This document shows positions 1 through 8,860 of a stretch of 64,000 nt of DNA, piece after piece; the stretch's first letter is position 1, and every line of letters starts with the position of its first letter. The notes beneath the pieces were generated by a model. The model did no database searches. It was not told the DNA's origin and was given only the letters and a program-made list of their open reading frames with translations. Both the position numbers and the translations under genes were made by a program. The DNA comes from Isoperla grammatica (taxonomy: Eukaryota > Arthropoda > Insecta > Plecoptera > Perlodidae). The stretch lies in NCBI GenBank assembly GCA_945910005.1, contig OX246745.1, forward strand, positions 14,098,274-14,162,273, read 5' to 3'.

Positions 1-59
1 TATAATGACGTCGATGGTGAAGGGTATACATTTACCATAAAAATGGCATGATATAATTT

Positions 60-185
60 TGCTTAGAATTTTGACCATTTTTATCATCAGATCACAATCT
101 TGGATACATTTAAAATCCAAATAAACCATCATTTCAAAAAGTCCATCCATTTTTGGACTCGCAATCACAATGAGAATAAATTGCA
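60..185 (+). repeat. Dispersed copy of the 7.6-8.9 kb repeat unit
   Basis: This intronic stretch has the landmarks of the tandem units at 7642-8860: a TTTTTATCATCAGATC start, a GATAC..AATCCA block, ACCATC, then TCCATCCAT and TTTGGAC. A further copy is at 40242-40360, so the unit is interspersed as well as tandem. I see no coding content. Confidence 0.7.
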
Positions 186-413
186 TGGTATAGTGGCACC
201 GTGTCCTGTGGTATTAATGTATATAATGTAAAACTCATATATTTAGTGAAGTGTTTAGTTCTGTTGTTTTCCGCCTTCGGCGACTGACTCTACACCATTC
301 ACTAAATGATGTAGACTCAGAAAAATAGAATGGGAAAAATAAAGTGTTGTTAGCTACTTAAACAACACTGGTTATATATCCCACAGTACATTATTTTGAT
401 ATGATTGTTGTAG

Positions 414-708
414 GAGTGGAAACTCTAACAGATTACCGCTTCAAGTATGGGCGCAACCCTCTACTTGAATTGCCTCCAGCTGTGAACCCTACCGGCTGTG
501 CTAGAACCGAACCCAAGTTGCGTACTGCATTACCATGGAAGAGGCCCCACACGCAGCGCACTTCCAGCTCCCCTAGACCCCTCCATGTCCCCATTGCCAC
601 CGTAGTGGGAGAAGCAGCCTGTCCGACCTCAAAACAGTTCATTCGTACAAAGAGTTCGCAGTATAAGAAGATGAAGCAGGAATGGAGGAACAATGTTTAC
701 CTTGCAAG
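414..708 (+). CDS. KMT2C/D: KMT2C/D-like H3K4 methyltransferase, antepenultimate region exon (Win motif, pre-SET)
   Basis: This is an internal coding exon of a COMPASS-like histone H3 lysine-4 methyltransferase, a nuclear enzyme that mono-methylates H3K4 at enhancers. It begins after TTGTTGTAG with the last two bases of a Gly codon and ends with AG before a GTGTGT donor, splitting an Arg codon. The peptide starts GVETLTDYRFKYGRNP and carries GCARTEPK at 494-517. This is the Win motif that docks WDR5 in MLL-family enzymes and matches KMT2C/KMT2D (CAR[S/T]EPK) better than KMT2A/B. It ends SSQYKKMKQEWRNNVYLAR, the N-terminal SET flank. The linker between the Win motif and SSQYKKMK looks divergent and Pro/Thr-rich. 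The rest of this very large protein lies upstream of the window. Family assignment is from recognised conserved residues; exon ends are inferred from splice signals and phase. Confidence 0.96.
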
Positions 709-1028
709 GTGTGTAGTGTTGATGTGCAATGCTAAATACCATAAGCCATTTTGAATTGGGAAATGGTATGGTATCAGCACATGTGGTTTATTTTTGGGAT
801 CCCGTGTTATGGTTGATTTGAAAATATGTAGGTTACATTTTTTTTTTAATATAAGTAGATATTTTTTTCAATCTAAGCCTATTTATCAGACTTGATTAGG
901 TATGTGAATGACTTTTCATTTCATTTCATTTCTTAGCTGTATAACCACAATACAAGATTGTATGTACATTGTCAAGGTGGGTTAAATATTACATCATAAG
1001 GTCGTATAGGCCTAGAAGTCATTGTATG

Positions 1029-1260
1029 GCTCATAGCTTGGTTCCTTGACCGGTGAACTCGGCTACATCATATTATTTCTCCGTTTTCAGAAACATGGTT
1101 ATTTGGCGTTTGAATGTTCGTATATCTGGGTAGTCTTTGATGTCGTCTGGATGCTTGTTGTAGAGTCTACAACCTGACTGTAGAATCCCATGATAAGCCA
1201 AGCTCAGCTTGCAGTGTTTGTGCTGTGATTCAGAATTTTTTTTTGTGCAGTATCTCATTT
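1029..1260 (-). pseudogene. LINE ORF2 C-terminal fragment (degenerate)
   Basis: On the minus strand 1073-1258 reads ..LAYHGILQSGCRLYNKH then DIK..RTFKRQITMFLKT. This pattern (aromatic-x-G..G..LYN..P..IK....FKR.....L) is typical of the extreme C-terminus of jockey/CR1-type LINE reverse transcriptase proteins. Only the tail is present, as expected for a 5'-truncated insertion. It is opposite in strand to the host gene. Recognition is from the pattern only, so the clade is not assigned. Confidence 0.5.
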
Positions 1261-1389
1261 CTAGTGTTGCATTTACCTCAACATTCCCAGATGATCAAAT
1301 TGTATATGTAATGAATTTAGGTATTTTCAATTAGTCAGTTGTTAACAGCAGGTTAAAAATGTTTTATTTTATTTACACTTGTATGAAAT

Positions 1390-1809
1390 GTTTTCACACT
1401 ACAATCTCTTCCCCCATTCAACTAACCAAGCCATTTGGCCATGTATAAAAGGCAAAAAAGGCAAGCAGTGGCAAGGAGCAGTCACAAGAAAAGCTAAATG
1501 GAGAAATCGGCAGACTGAGACGGCGCAATTCAGACTGGAAACCGGTCATGATCTTCTAGCTTCACACCTGCATAAACTAGGGATAACCGACTTCAGCACA
1601 TGCACACTATGTACAACAGAACAGCATACCAGGGAGCACTTACGTAGATGCCCAGCACTCCAAGATATAAGAGATGCAATGCCAAAAGATATGGCGGAGG
1701 CAGAAAAAGAATCCTATCTATCTCTACTGGGAAACGCGAAAACACATGATGACCAAATAAGTCAATTGTTGGCATAAGAAGAAGAAAAAGAAGAAGAAGA
1801 AGATGTACA
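1390..1809 (+). pseudogene. 5'-truncated LINE 3' end with zinc-knuckle-like ORF tail
   Basis: An open frame ending at 1777 encodes a LINE C-terminal region: AQFRLETGHDLLASHLHKLG, then CTLC..E.HTREHLRRCP. This is the H/RTGH...L.LHK.GI...C..C.....T.EH.L..CP pattern that follows the RNase H-like region of many animal LINEs. No start or reverse transcriptase lies upstream, so the copy is truncated. It is followed immediately by an AAG/GAA-rich tail (1778-1803), a plausible LINE 3' tail. It lies in the same orientation as the KMT2 gene, just upstream of the exon at 1848. Confidence 0.75.
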
Positions 1810-1847
1810 AAACTCAATTTTAATAAAATGTCTCGTGTGTGTTTCAG

Positions 1848-1977
1848 ATCTAAAATTCAAGGGCTTGGTTTGTACGCAGCGCGTGACCTAGAGCGTCATA
1901 CCATGGTTATTGAATACATCGGCGCAGTGATACGTACGGAGCTTTCCGAGATGCGAGAGAAACTTTATGAAGACAGG
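1848..1977 (+). CDS. KMT2C/D: KMT2C/D-like exon, N-terminal half of SET domain
   Basis: The exon opens after GTTTCAG by completing the Arg codon and encodes RSKIQGLGLYAARDLERH, then TMVIEYIGAVIRTEL..REKLYEDR. GLGLYAA is the SET-N motif that contributes the S-adenosylmethionine pocket, and EYIG is the conserved strand that follows. It ends in phase 0 before a GTATGT donor. The frame continues past the donor to a stop at 2013, but the next exon at 3029 resumes the family sequence exactly (NRG.YMFR), so the donor is clear. Length and order agree with KMT2C/D. Confidence 0.97.
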
Positions 1978-2066
1978 GTATGTAAAATGACAATAGCGTT
2001 CGGTGGTAGTTAAGGAGTTTTAACACCTACTATGGATCATAAACTAATAACGGTTATTATAAGTAT

Positions 2067-2476
2067 TTATTTATTTATTTTATTGTTATTAAGGCCAGTG
2101 TAGAGCACAATGCCCTCTTTAGCCTGATGAGTGATGATTGATGAATGATAATGAGGAAGGGAGGAGGGGAAGCCTGGTACCGGCACGTAGCCTACTCCTT
2201 TCGAAAAGTACCAAGGGGACCATCGGCTTTACGTCCCATCCGAAAGGACGGTGTCACTTTGACCAGTCATATAGGTTCCTCCACTAACCTGGACTGCCGA
2301 GCAGTTGACGAGAAGAACGAAGCTGTTACACAAGCTTTCGAACCCTCCAATCTGCTCCAACCAATGTAACTAGTGTTTCAGAGGAGAGTGGTCACCCATC
2401 CACCTCCTGACCTAGCCCAAGGCTGCTTAACTTCGGTGTTCATATGGGATCCGGCTAAGCAACCTCTGCTAAGCCA
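2067..2476 (-). mobile_element. Complete 5S-rRNA-headed SINE (SINE3-like)
   Basis: The 410-bp element is flanked by a 13-bp perfect duplication TTATTATAAGTAT (2054-2066 and 2477-2489). Read on the minus strand, its head contains GAAGTTAAGCAGCCTTGGGC followed by GGTGGATGGGTGACC. These correspond to the 5S rRNA internal promoter region (GAAGCTAAGCAGGGTCGGGC...TTGGATGGGAGACC). A central block holds GTCCTTTCGGATGGGACGTA, then AAGAGGGCATTGTGC and an (AATA)n tail. The head, body, A-rich tail and long duplication are the diagnostic layout of a polymerase-III SINE moved by LINE machinery. 5'-truncated relatives lie at 45880-46039, 50160-50319 and 54430-54595. The central block may correspond to a conserved animal SINE core domain; that is inference. 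Confidence 0.88.
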
Positions 2477-2635
2477 TTATTATAAGTATGCTTGTGTGGC
2501 TTATTATAAGTATGGACAGTATCTACTTGTACAAGAATATCATGTCTATATAGAGAGGTCTCAGTACATTTTTGCCTTTGCTAGTGGATTCGATACTGGC
2601 AAATAGACGAAAGCTCAATCAGATGAAAATGTATT

Positions 2636-2819
2636 TACCGTATTTCCATGAATCTAAGACTATAATTATTTCCATTTTGTACAGTTCAAATATCAGGGGT
2701 CGTCTTAAATTGGCATATTAAGATTTTGAATATGAATATGATTTTTTCCAGTTTTAAATTCTTGAAAATAGGGGGTCGTCTTAAATTGAAAGTCGTCTTC
2801 TATTTGGGTCAATACGGTA
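2636..2819. mobile_element. MITE-like element, TACCGTATT termini
   Basis: It starts TACCGTATT and ends AATACGGTA, a short terminal inverted repeat, with TT/AA flanks that suggest a TA-type target. Internal repeats of GTCGTCTTAAATTG and GTCGTCTTCTATTTGG are characteristic of this family. A diverged copy in the opposite orientation lies at 5734-5914, in the 3' untranslated region of the same gene. Confidence 0.7.
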
Positions 2820-3028
2820 AATCAGTTGTTCTTATCCTACCAGTAGAATACCTGTATGTTCTATCAATAGACAGTTGTCAACAAACATGACATTAACATA
2901 AGTTTTGTGCTATATTCAATATTGAAACATTAACAAAAACAATCTTTCTGTGACCATCTTTAGCATCACCGTTCCCAAGAGGAAGTTATTGTAGATGGTT
3001 TGTATTAATTTTTCTTTTGTTTGTACAG

Positions 3029-3211
3029 AACCGAGGCATCTACATGTTTCGGCTAGATGAAGAGCGCGTGGTAGACGCAACTCTGTCGGGAGGACTGGCG
3101 CGCTACATAAACCATTCCTGTAACCCGAACTGTGTGGCGGAAATCGTAGATGTAGACAGGGATTTACGCATCATTATCTTCGCTAAAAGACGAATCTCCA
3201 GAGGGGAAGAG
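3029..3211 (+). CDS. KMT2C/D: KMT2C/D-like exon, catalytic SET core (NHSC)
   Basis: 61 codons in phase 0, from AACCGAGGC after TTTGTACAG to GAAGAG before GTGAGC. The peptide begins NRGIYMFRLDEERVVDATLS and contains GGLARYINHSCNPNCVAE. The NHSC motif carries the Asn/His that contact S-adenosylmethionine and the Cys that joins the post-SET zinc site. RRISRGEE precedes the next exon's YDY. All expected catalytic residues on this exon are present, so nothing suggests a pseudogene. A hAT-type element begins only 24 bases after the donor. Confidence 0.98.
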
Positions 3212-3335
3212 GTGAGCGTGAAACACTGTTGAGGCTAGGGATGTCATAGGGTACCCGGGTACCCGGGTTACCCGGATCCAGAAATTACCCTAATCCATTT
3301 TTAGGATCCGGTTCCTTATCGGGTAGCATTATTTG

Positions 3336-3369
<34 letters not shown>

Positions 3370-3989
3370 GCGACGATATTTCTGCGGCTACTTTCCTTGA
3401 AGCTACAGTGAATTCCTGCTTGTGGGCGTGGCCAGCTGGTCGCAGGCTAGTACGCGCTGTCATTACTGCGGGCGAGTTCTGTGAGGCCATACACACTCCC
3501 CTCCCCCCCGCCCCCCTCGCCCTTCCCGCGCGCAGCGGCCGCACAGAGCCCAACCCACACAGCGGCCGGCAGCTGACACGGACAGAGAACGACCTTCAAC
3601 CGCGTGGTTTCGGGGGGGGGGGGGGGGGGGGTGTAACCAAGATAAGATGACATAATTTAGGCTTTCAGGATCCGGGTAACCCGGTTCTTGGAAGGTCTGG
3701 AACCGGATCCGAATTTTCCTACCCTATGACATCCCTAGTTGAGGCCACTTTAGTTCAATTCAGAATATCAATGTAGTGCTCGTTATACATTCACGTATTC
3801 ATTTTACATTTTCAAGGAATATTGGAACTTCAGTTCGATTTTTCTCGCCTGTTCATATTCACAGATTTTATACACTTTGTAATTATATAGGTAGTTCTTT
3901 CCTTTATCTGCCTTCTAGAACTTGGGCTATTTTGCCAACTTGCTTTAGCTGTAATATAGATTCACTAACAATACATTTTTCTTTTCTAG
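3212..3989 (+). other. Last intron of KMT2C/D-like gene
   Basis: GTGAGC donor at 3212 and TTTTCTAG acceptor ending at 3989, phase 0. About two thirds is the hAT-type element at 3236-3737. The remaining ~250 bases before the acceptor are T-rich. Confidence 0.93.
3236..3737. mobile_element. hAT-like non-autonomous element with 8-bp target duplication
   Basis: The termini are an inverted repeat of TAGGGATGTCATAGGGTA. The element is flanked by the perfect 8-bp direct repeat GTTGAGGC (3228-3235, 3738-3745), the target length of the hAT superfamily. Subterminal GGATCCGG/GGTAACCCGG repeats recur near both ends. The middle holds a ~37-base poly-A tract (3333-3366), a GC-rich patch (3420-3600) and a poly-G tract (3610-3631). 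There is no transposase. It is inserted 24 bases downstream of a KMT2 splice donor. Confidence 0.9.
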
Positions 3990-4082
3990 CTGGCATACGA
4001 CTATAAATTTGACATAGAGGACGATAAGCATAAAATTCCCTGCCACTGTGGTGGCTCTAACTGCAGGAAATGGATGAATTAA
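3990..4082 (+). CDS. KMT2C/D: KMT2C/D-like terminal coding exon, SET end and post-SET
   Basis: 30 codons plus TAA, in phase 0. The peptide begins [20 protein letters not shown] and ends [13 protein letters not shown] supplies the active-site tyrosine. CHCG...NC is the post-SET CxCx4C zinc cluster, completed by the Cys of NHSC. RKWMN at the C-terminus is the exact ending known for KMT2C/KMT2D-class enzymes, which supports that assignment over KMT2A/B. The stop codon at 4080-4082 lies inside the target-site duplication of the transposon that starts at 4086. Confidence 0.98.
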   Translation: MAYDYKFDIEDDKHKIPCHCGGSNCRKWMN

Positions 4083-4085
4083 AGG

Positions 4086-4933
4086 CAGTGATGGAAAGTA
4101 GCGCGCTGAAAGTAGCGCGCTACCGGTAGCATGCTACTTTTGTTCAGTAGCGGGATGGTAGCGCGCTTCTTTAAAAAACGTGGTAGCGTAGCGAGTAGCA
4201 TGCTACATTTTTTAAGTAGCGTGAGCGGAAATTTCCGCTACTTTATTTTCCTTCCTTGGTTCATTTTTTTTCAATATGTAACTAACCGCCACTAACACTT
4301 ATGATACACACCCACCCCAACTTGACATGGTCGTAAATATCTTCGAGGGTCAGTGGTTGATTTAATGAGTATTAAGTACTCCGGACGGCCGGCTACGGTC
4401 AGTCGGATGGTCCCGGACCGCTTCCTGCCCCAAACTTTCTCTCACACAAAAGTTTACAAGACCCACCCCTCAAAATCGAAATGTCACACTTCCTGTGGTT
4501 ACTTTTACCCCTGATTTTTATTATGTGATCGGCGATTCAAAAAAATACTATGACCATTCGTTGCTTGGAGCTCGAGTTCGTAGGTCTACAATGACGTCTA
4601 CTCCTTCATCAGCAGAAAAAAGTGAGTGCGAAAGTGAGAATCTAAAGCTTCCATGGCCTGCTTACGAGCATTTTGAACATAAACTTTGTGGCATACAATT
4701 ATTTTTAGAATAGTGTGATACTCCCAGAAACTTGAAACCACGATGTTTATTTTGTTTGTAGTTTTTCGTGATATGTCATACTTGCTGTTTTCGAAAAGTA
4801 GCGCCAAAAGTAGCGCAAAAAGTAGCGCGCTACTTTTAAAAAAAAGTAGCGTGAACGGTAGCGCGCTACTTTTTAAGTGGAAGTAGCGGTAGCGTTAGCA
4901 TGCTACTTTGAACAAGTAGCGTTTACAACACTG
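4086..4933. mobile_element. hAT-like non-autonomous element abutting the KMT2 stop codon
   Basis: An 848-bp element with CAGTGATGGAAA at the left end and the complement of CAGTGTTGTAAA at the right. It is flanked by the 8-bp duplication ATTAAAGG (4078-4085 and 4934-4941). Both ends carry dense subterminal repeats of GTAGCGCGC / AGCATGCTAC in both orientations, as expected of hAT transposase-binding sites. The interior has a small open frame (4495-4713) that I do not recognise as transposase. The left duplication contains the host TAA stop, so an intact second ATTAAAGG follows the element. The element is predicted to form the start of the KMT2 3' untranslated region. Confidence 0.92.
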
Positions 4934-6990
4934 ATTAAAGGATGTACACAAATCAAAATGACTGAAACTCGAACGAGATAAAGAGTTGAGAATATTTCTT
5001 GACTTAAATGTAGGGGCCTACTACTGTATCCGACTTATTTTGGTAAATGGTATTAGACCATCATACGTAACAATTATAAAAATAGCCAACAAGGGGTCTA
5101 TGCAGATACTATGAAAACACAATGTACATAAACAAACACTGTTATTGACCAAATTATCGTACATGGTATTTTTCTTATAAAAAACAAAATTATGTTGTGT
5201 GTTCAATCTCTTGTGCCTGTGAAAGACATCTTCAAAATTTTGTTTAATGTGCAGGCTAAAAGGCCAAGTCATCAATTTACTGTAAGTGTAATGTTGTATG
5301 TTTTGTGAATAGTGTAAGATATTGTTTCATTGTTAAAGTACAAATAGTAAAATATTTGTGTTTTGTTGTAGATCCCTATGTTCTAATGTTATGTTTGAAA
5401 TTAGATAACCACGAATTTTAATAATCTTGCATAAAAGTAATATGGTACATATTTTATTTTGTACAGCTCCCTCCACAGAGTTCTGGGTGATTCACGTGGA
5501 TTTGATCATTGGCGTGTTTGTTCCATTTAACTACAAGTTTTATATGCTAGTTATGAACTTGAAGTTACCATGTGTCTAATTAAATGCATGTAGCTTGAGG
5601 TGCAACATACTGGAATGTCTTGTTAGTTTTGATCAGTGGTTTTCTTCCCCTTTACGTACAATCAGGGTGTCAAGTTACTTTCGTGTTGACCCAGCATATT
5701 ATTTTATGGCTCTGTTTATAGTATTGTTTTAAGTACCCTATTTACCCGAATAGAAGGCGACTTCGAATTTAAGACGACTTCCTATTTTCAAGAATTTAAA
5801 ACTGGAAATAATCATATTCATATTCATAATCTTAATATGTGAATTTAAAACGACTACTGATATTTTAACCATACAAAATGGAAATAATTATAGTCTTCGA
5901 TTCAGGTATGTAGGGTGAACATTATCTGTGGTGGAAGCGGTACATATAAAGTATAGCCTCCTGTACTTTACATTAGTTGGAAATAAAATGTACTGTACTA
6001 TAACGAGTATTTTTAATGTAAATGTAAACTCACGAGTACAGGGTAGTGTGCACAGCATAGTGATTTTAATAGATGAAGATTAAAATGTACTGGGAATCCA
6101 AGAATGTGATTGGTTTTAAAATTTACATTTGATGATTGCATACTTGGAACATGCCAGTAAGTCACTTGAAAGCCAGGACTTTGAGCAGTGTTTGAATGTT
6201 TCTATTGTGCTTGGTTTACCTTACGTGTAAATGTTACAACCACATGATGAATGTTTGCGCTCTTCTAAAAGATTGCTAAAGCTAATGCTTTAACATTTAT
6301 CAAATTGTAGAACTAAATGGTATTGTAACTTAAGTAATACAGTGTGCAATAGGTTTTATTTTACAAAGTTTATTAAAAAAATATCACATCTGTATAGTGG
6401 AAATCTGTTTCATCCACAATATGCTTTTAAGTGGAAAAGTTATGATGAAAATGTTGGCTTTTTAATATTGGTTAGCAAACTTAACAAATTTGAATGATCG
6501 TTAAACCTATTTTTACTTAATGTGGAATTGAAAAATGATTGCTTCCATGTATAGCATGTTTATACTACTGCAAGGGAAATTCTTTTCAGAAAAGTTGTGA
6601 CAATCATAATGTGTCGAGTTGTGAAATCCATCTGACAAATAAATACACAGTGTTTCAAAAGTCTTGCCATTTCAAATGGTATAGATAACATGTATTATTA
6701 CTGAGGCTCGTTGAAGGAAATTCACCTCTCATGATGAAAATAAATGTATTACCAAAAGTTATTTGTGTGTTTTAATTGAATTCTATGTTGATGTTTTTTC
6801 ATTTTTCAGAAATAAGAGGATTTACTTTTATACCCAGTATTTTTATTTTTACTGCTTATGGGCATTCAGTGTAGATATGTAAATAAAAGTACAAACATGT
6901 ATTAGTATGGGATTTTGTTTATATATATTCTAAATTGGCTCAAACTTGTTGTATGATTTTACAAATAAAATATACAACTTTGTGATTTCT
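4934..6990 (+). other. Probable KMT2C/D 3' untranslated region and poly-A signals
   Basis: AT-rich sequence with no coding frame I can support. AATAAA hexamers occur at 5982, 6638, 6892 and 6964; the last two lie before T/GT-rich sequence and are the best candidates for the transcript end. A TACCGTATT-family element occupies 5734-5914. The extent of the untranslated region is inferred. Confidence 0.5.
5734..5914. mobile_element. MITE-like element, inverted relative of 2636-2819
   Basis: The sequence reads CCCGAATAGAAGGCGACTTC, then TTTAAGACGACTTCC, and later GGAAATAATTATAGTCTTCG. These are the reverse-complement landmarks of the copy at 2636-2819. The terminal repeats are degraded, so the ends are approximate. 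Confidence 0.6.
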
Positions 6991-7009
6991 AGCATAGGTC
7001 GTGCTTGGA

Positions 7010-7640
7010 ATTGAGACAACAGATGATCATATAGGGGGGGGGGGGAGGGGGATTGTCATTCAACCCTTAGCATATGCTGCTCTGTGCTTGGCTGACCACT
7101 TTGAGTATTTTGAGTATTTATGAAGGACCATAAAAACGGCATTAAAAAATTTTATTTTGGATTTTTGATTTTTATCATTAGATACTACTGTATTGGAATT
7201 CAAATAAACCATAAGATCAGGTCAAAAATCCATCCACCAACAGGTAGACAATTTTCAGTTCTACCTCGAATATCAAATTTAAGACAGCACCAAGTAAACA
7301 ATATAGCCATAAAAAAATAAAATCTCAAAAACAGAGTGTATTTGAGCACATCCTTGATGAAGCATAGCGTCACTTATTAAAAGGATTAAGAAAATAATGT
7401 GCAAAGTTCCTCCATTGACCCTCCCACTGTACACATAAACAATGTTTTGGTTTGCCTAAGCTGCATGGTTAGCCAAGGAATGACGTTTTAATTGTTTTTA
7501 AGTGGTGTTTACAAGTTTAAGCAAGTCCAAGAAGTCCCATTTCCCCAGCTAAAACGGTGTTCGATTTGTAGACGTGTGTATCAAGAGTTCAGACGGCCTA
7601 GGTTGCAAAACGGCCTCAGAATGTTTTTCCAATGCTCAGA
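7010..7640. other. Poly-G tract and degenerate repeat copy, no gene
   Basis: A G-rich tract at 7034-7051 is followed by a diverged copy of the 7.6 kb unit starting near 7150 (TTTTTATCATTAGATAC...AAATCCATCCACC). I see no supportable gene here. Confidence 0.5.
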
Positions 7641-7641
7641 G

Positions 7642-8860
7642 TTTTTATCATCAGATCGTATTCTTGGATACTTTCTGAATCCAGAAAGACCATCAGTTCG
7701 AAAATCCATCCATATTAGAGTTACAATTACAATAAGAAAGTATCGAGTTGAATAAAGATTATTTTTTTACAGACGAACGGTTAGTTTCCGCAAAAACTGT
7801 TTACGGATTCGGATTCACGTGGTCATGATCTATCGAATGCGATCATAAAAAGACAAAGTGTTGAAATTGAAAATTCGAGAAGACTATAGCCTTGGTTGCA
7901 AAACGTCTAAAAATACTGTTTTGCAGTTTTTATGATCAGATCGCATTCTTTGATACTTTTTGCATCCTGTGAGACCATCAGTTCGTAGATCCCTCCATAT
8001 TTGGAGTTACAATTACAATAAGAAGAATCGAGTAGAATATTCATTATTTTTTTACAGACAAACGGTTGGTTTCCGCCAAACCCCGTTTACAGTTTCGTAA
8101 TCACGTGATCAAGACCTATCAAATGCGATTTTAAAAAGACAATGTGTTGAAACTCATTTTTTGGACTTAGTAAAAAAAACGGCTTCGGATTTTTTTTCAA
8201 TTTTCAGAGTTTTTATCATCAGATCGTATTCTTGGATATTTTTTTAATCCAACGAGACCCTCAGTTCATAAATCCATCCATATTTGGACCTACAATTACA
8301 ATAACAAAGTATTGAGTTGAATAAAGATTATTTTTTTTACAGACGAACGGTTCGTTTCCGCAAAAAACGGTTTACGAATTCGGATTCACGGGGTCAAGAT
8401 CTATCGAATCCAATCATAAAAAGACTAAGTGTGGAAATTGAAAATCTGAGAAGGGTATAGCCTTGATGGCAAAACGGCTAAAAATGCTTTTTTCCCAATT
8501 TTGCAGTTTTTATGATCGGATCGCATTCTTTGATCTTTTTTGCATCCTGTGAGACCATCAGTTCGTAAATCCATCCATATTTGGCCTTACAATTACAATA
8601 ACAATATTTGGGTAAAATATTCATTTTTTTTTTACAGACAAACGGTACGTTTCCGCCAAAAACCGTTTACTGTTTCGCAATCACATGGTGAAGATCTACT
8701 AAATTCGATTTTAAAAAGACAAGGTGTTGAAACTCATTTTTTGGACTTAGAAAAAAACGGCTTCAAATTTTTTGTACCGATTTTCAGAGTTTTTATCATC
8801 AGATCGCATTCTTGGATACTTCTTGAATCCAAAGAGCATCATTGGGTGGGGGGGAGGGGG
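7642..8860 (+). repeat. Dimeric (higher-order) tandem repeat, ~285-bp monomers
   Basis: Five monomers start near 7642, 7927, 8210, 8507 and 8791, spaced 280-299 bases. Monomers 1, 3 and 5 share TTTTTATCATCAGATCG..TTCTTGGATA. Monomers 2 and 4 share TTTTTATGATC.GATCGCATTC followed by TTTGCATCCTGTGAGACCAT. The pattern is therefore A-B-A-B-A with a dimer period near 570-580 bases. Each contains a TTTTTTACAGAC.AACGG segment and a CA/CACGTG-like segment. The last monomer breaks off into a GGGTGGGGGGGAGGGGG tract. No coding capacity is seen. Confidence 0.8.

Larger units (their letters stand above)
709..1847 (+). other. Intron of KMT2C/D-like gene
   Basis: A GTGTGT donor at 709 and a TTTCAG acceptor ending at 1847 bound this intron. 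It interrupts an Arg codon (AG|A). It holds two LINE-derived fragments, annotated separately, and otherwise AT-rich sequence including a short TTCAT repeat near 920. Confidence 0.9.
1978..3028 (+). other. Intron of KMT2C/D-like gene (phase 0)
   Basis: GTATGT donor at 1978 and TTTGTACAG acceptor ending at 3028. It contains a complete SINE with target-site duplications and a short inverted-repeat element (both annotated). The remaining ~450 bases are AT-rich with no feature I recognise. Confidence 0.9.

Noticed and set aside
1978..2013. Alternative KMT2 C-terminus by reading through the donor at 1978
   Set aside because: The exon at 3029 restores the family sequence in phase, and read-through would remove the catalytic core.
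3333..3653. Open frames of about 70-105 codons in the last KMT2 intron
   Set aside because: They are made of the poly-A, poly-G and GC-rich interior of a hAT-like element.
4495..4713. Possible transposase fragment in the element at 4086-4933
   Set aside because: The 72-codon frame lacks BED-finger or hAT dimerisation residues that I can recognise.
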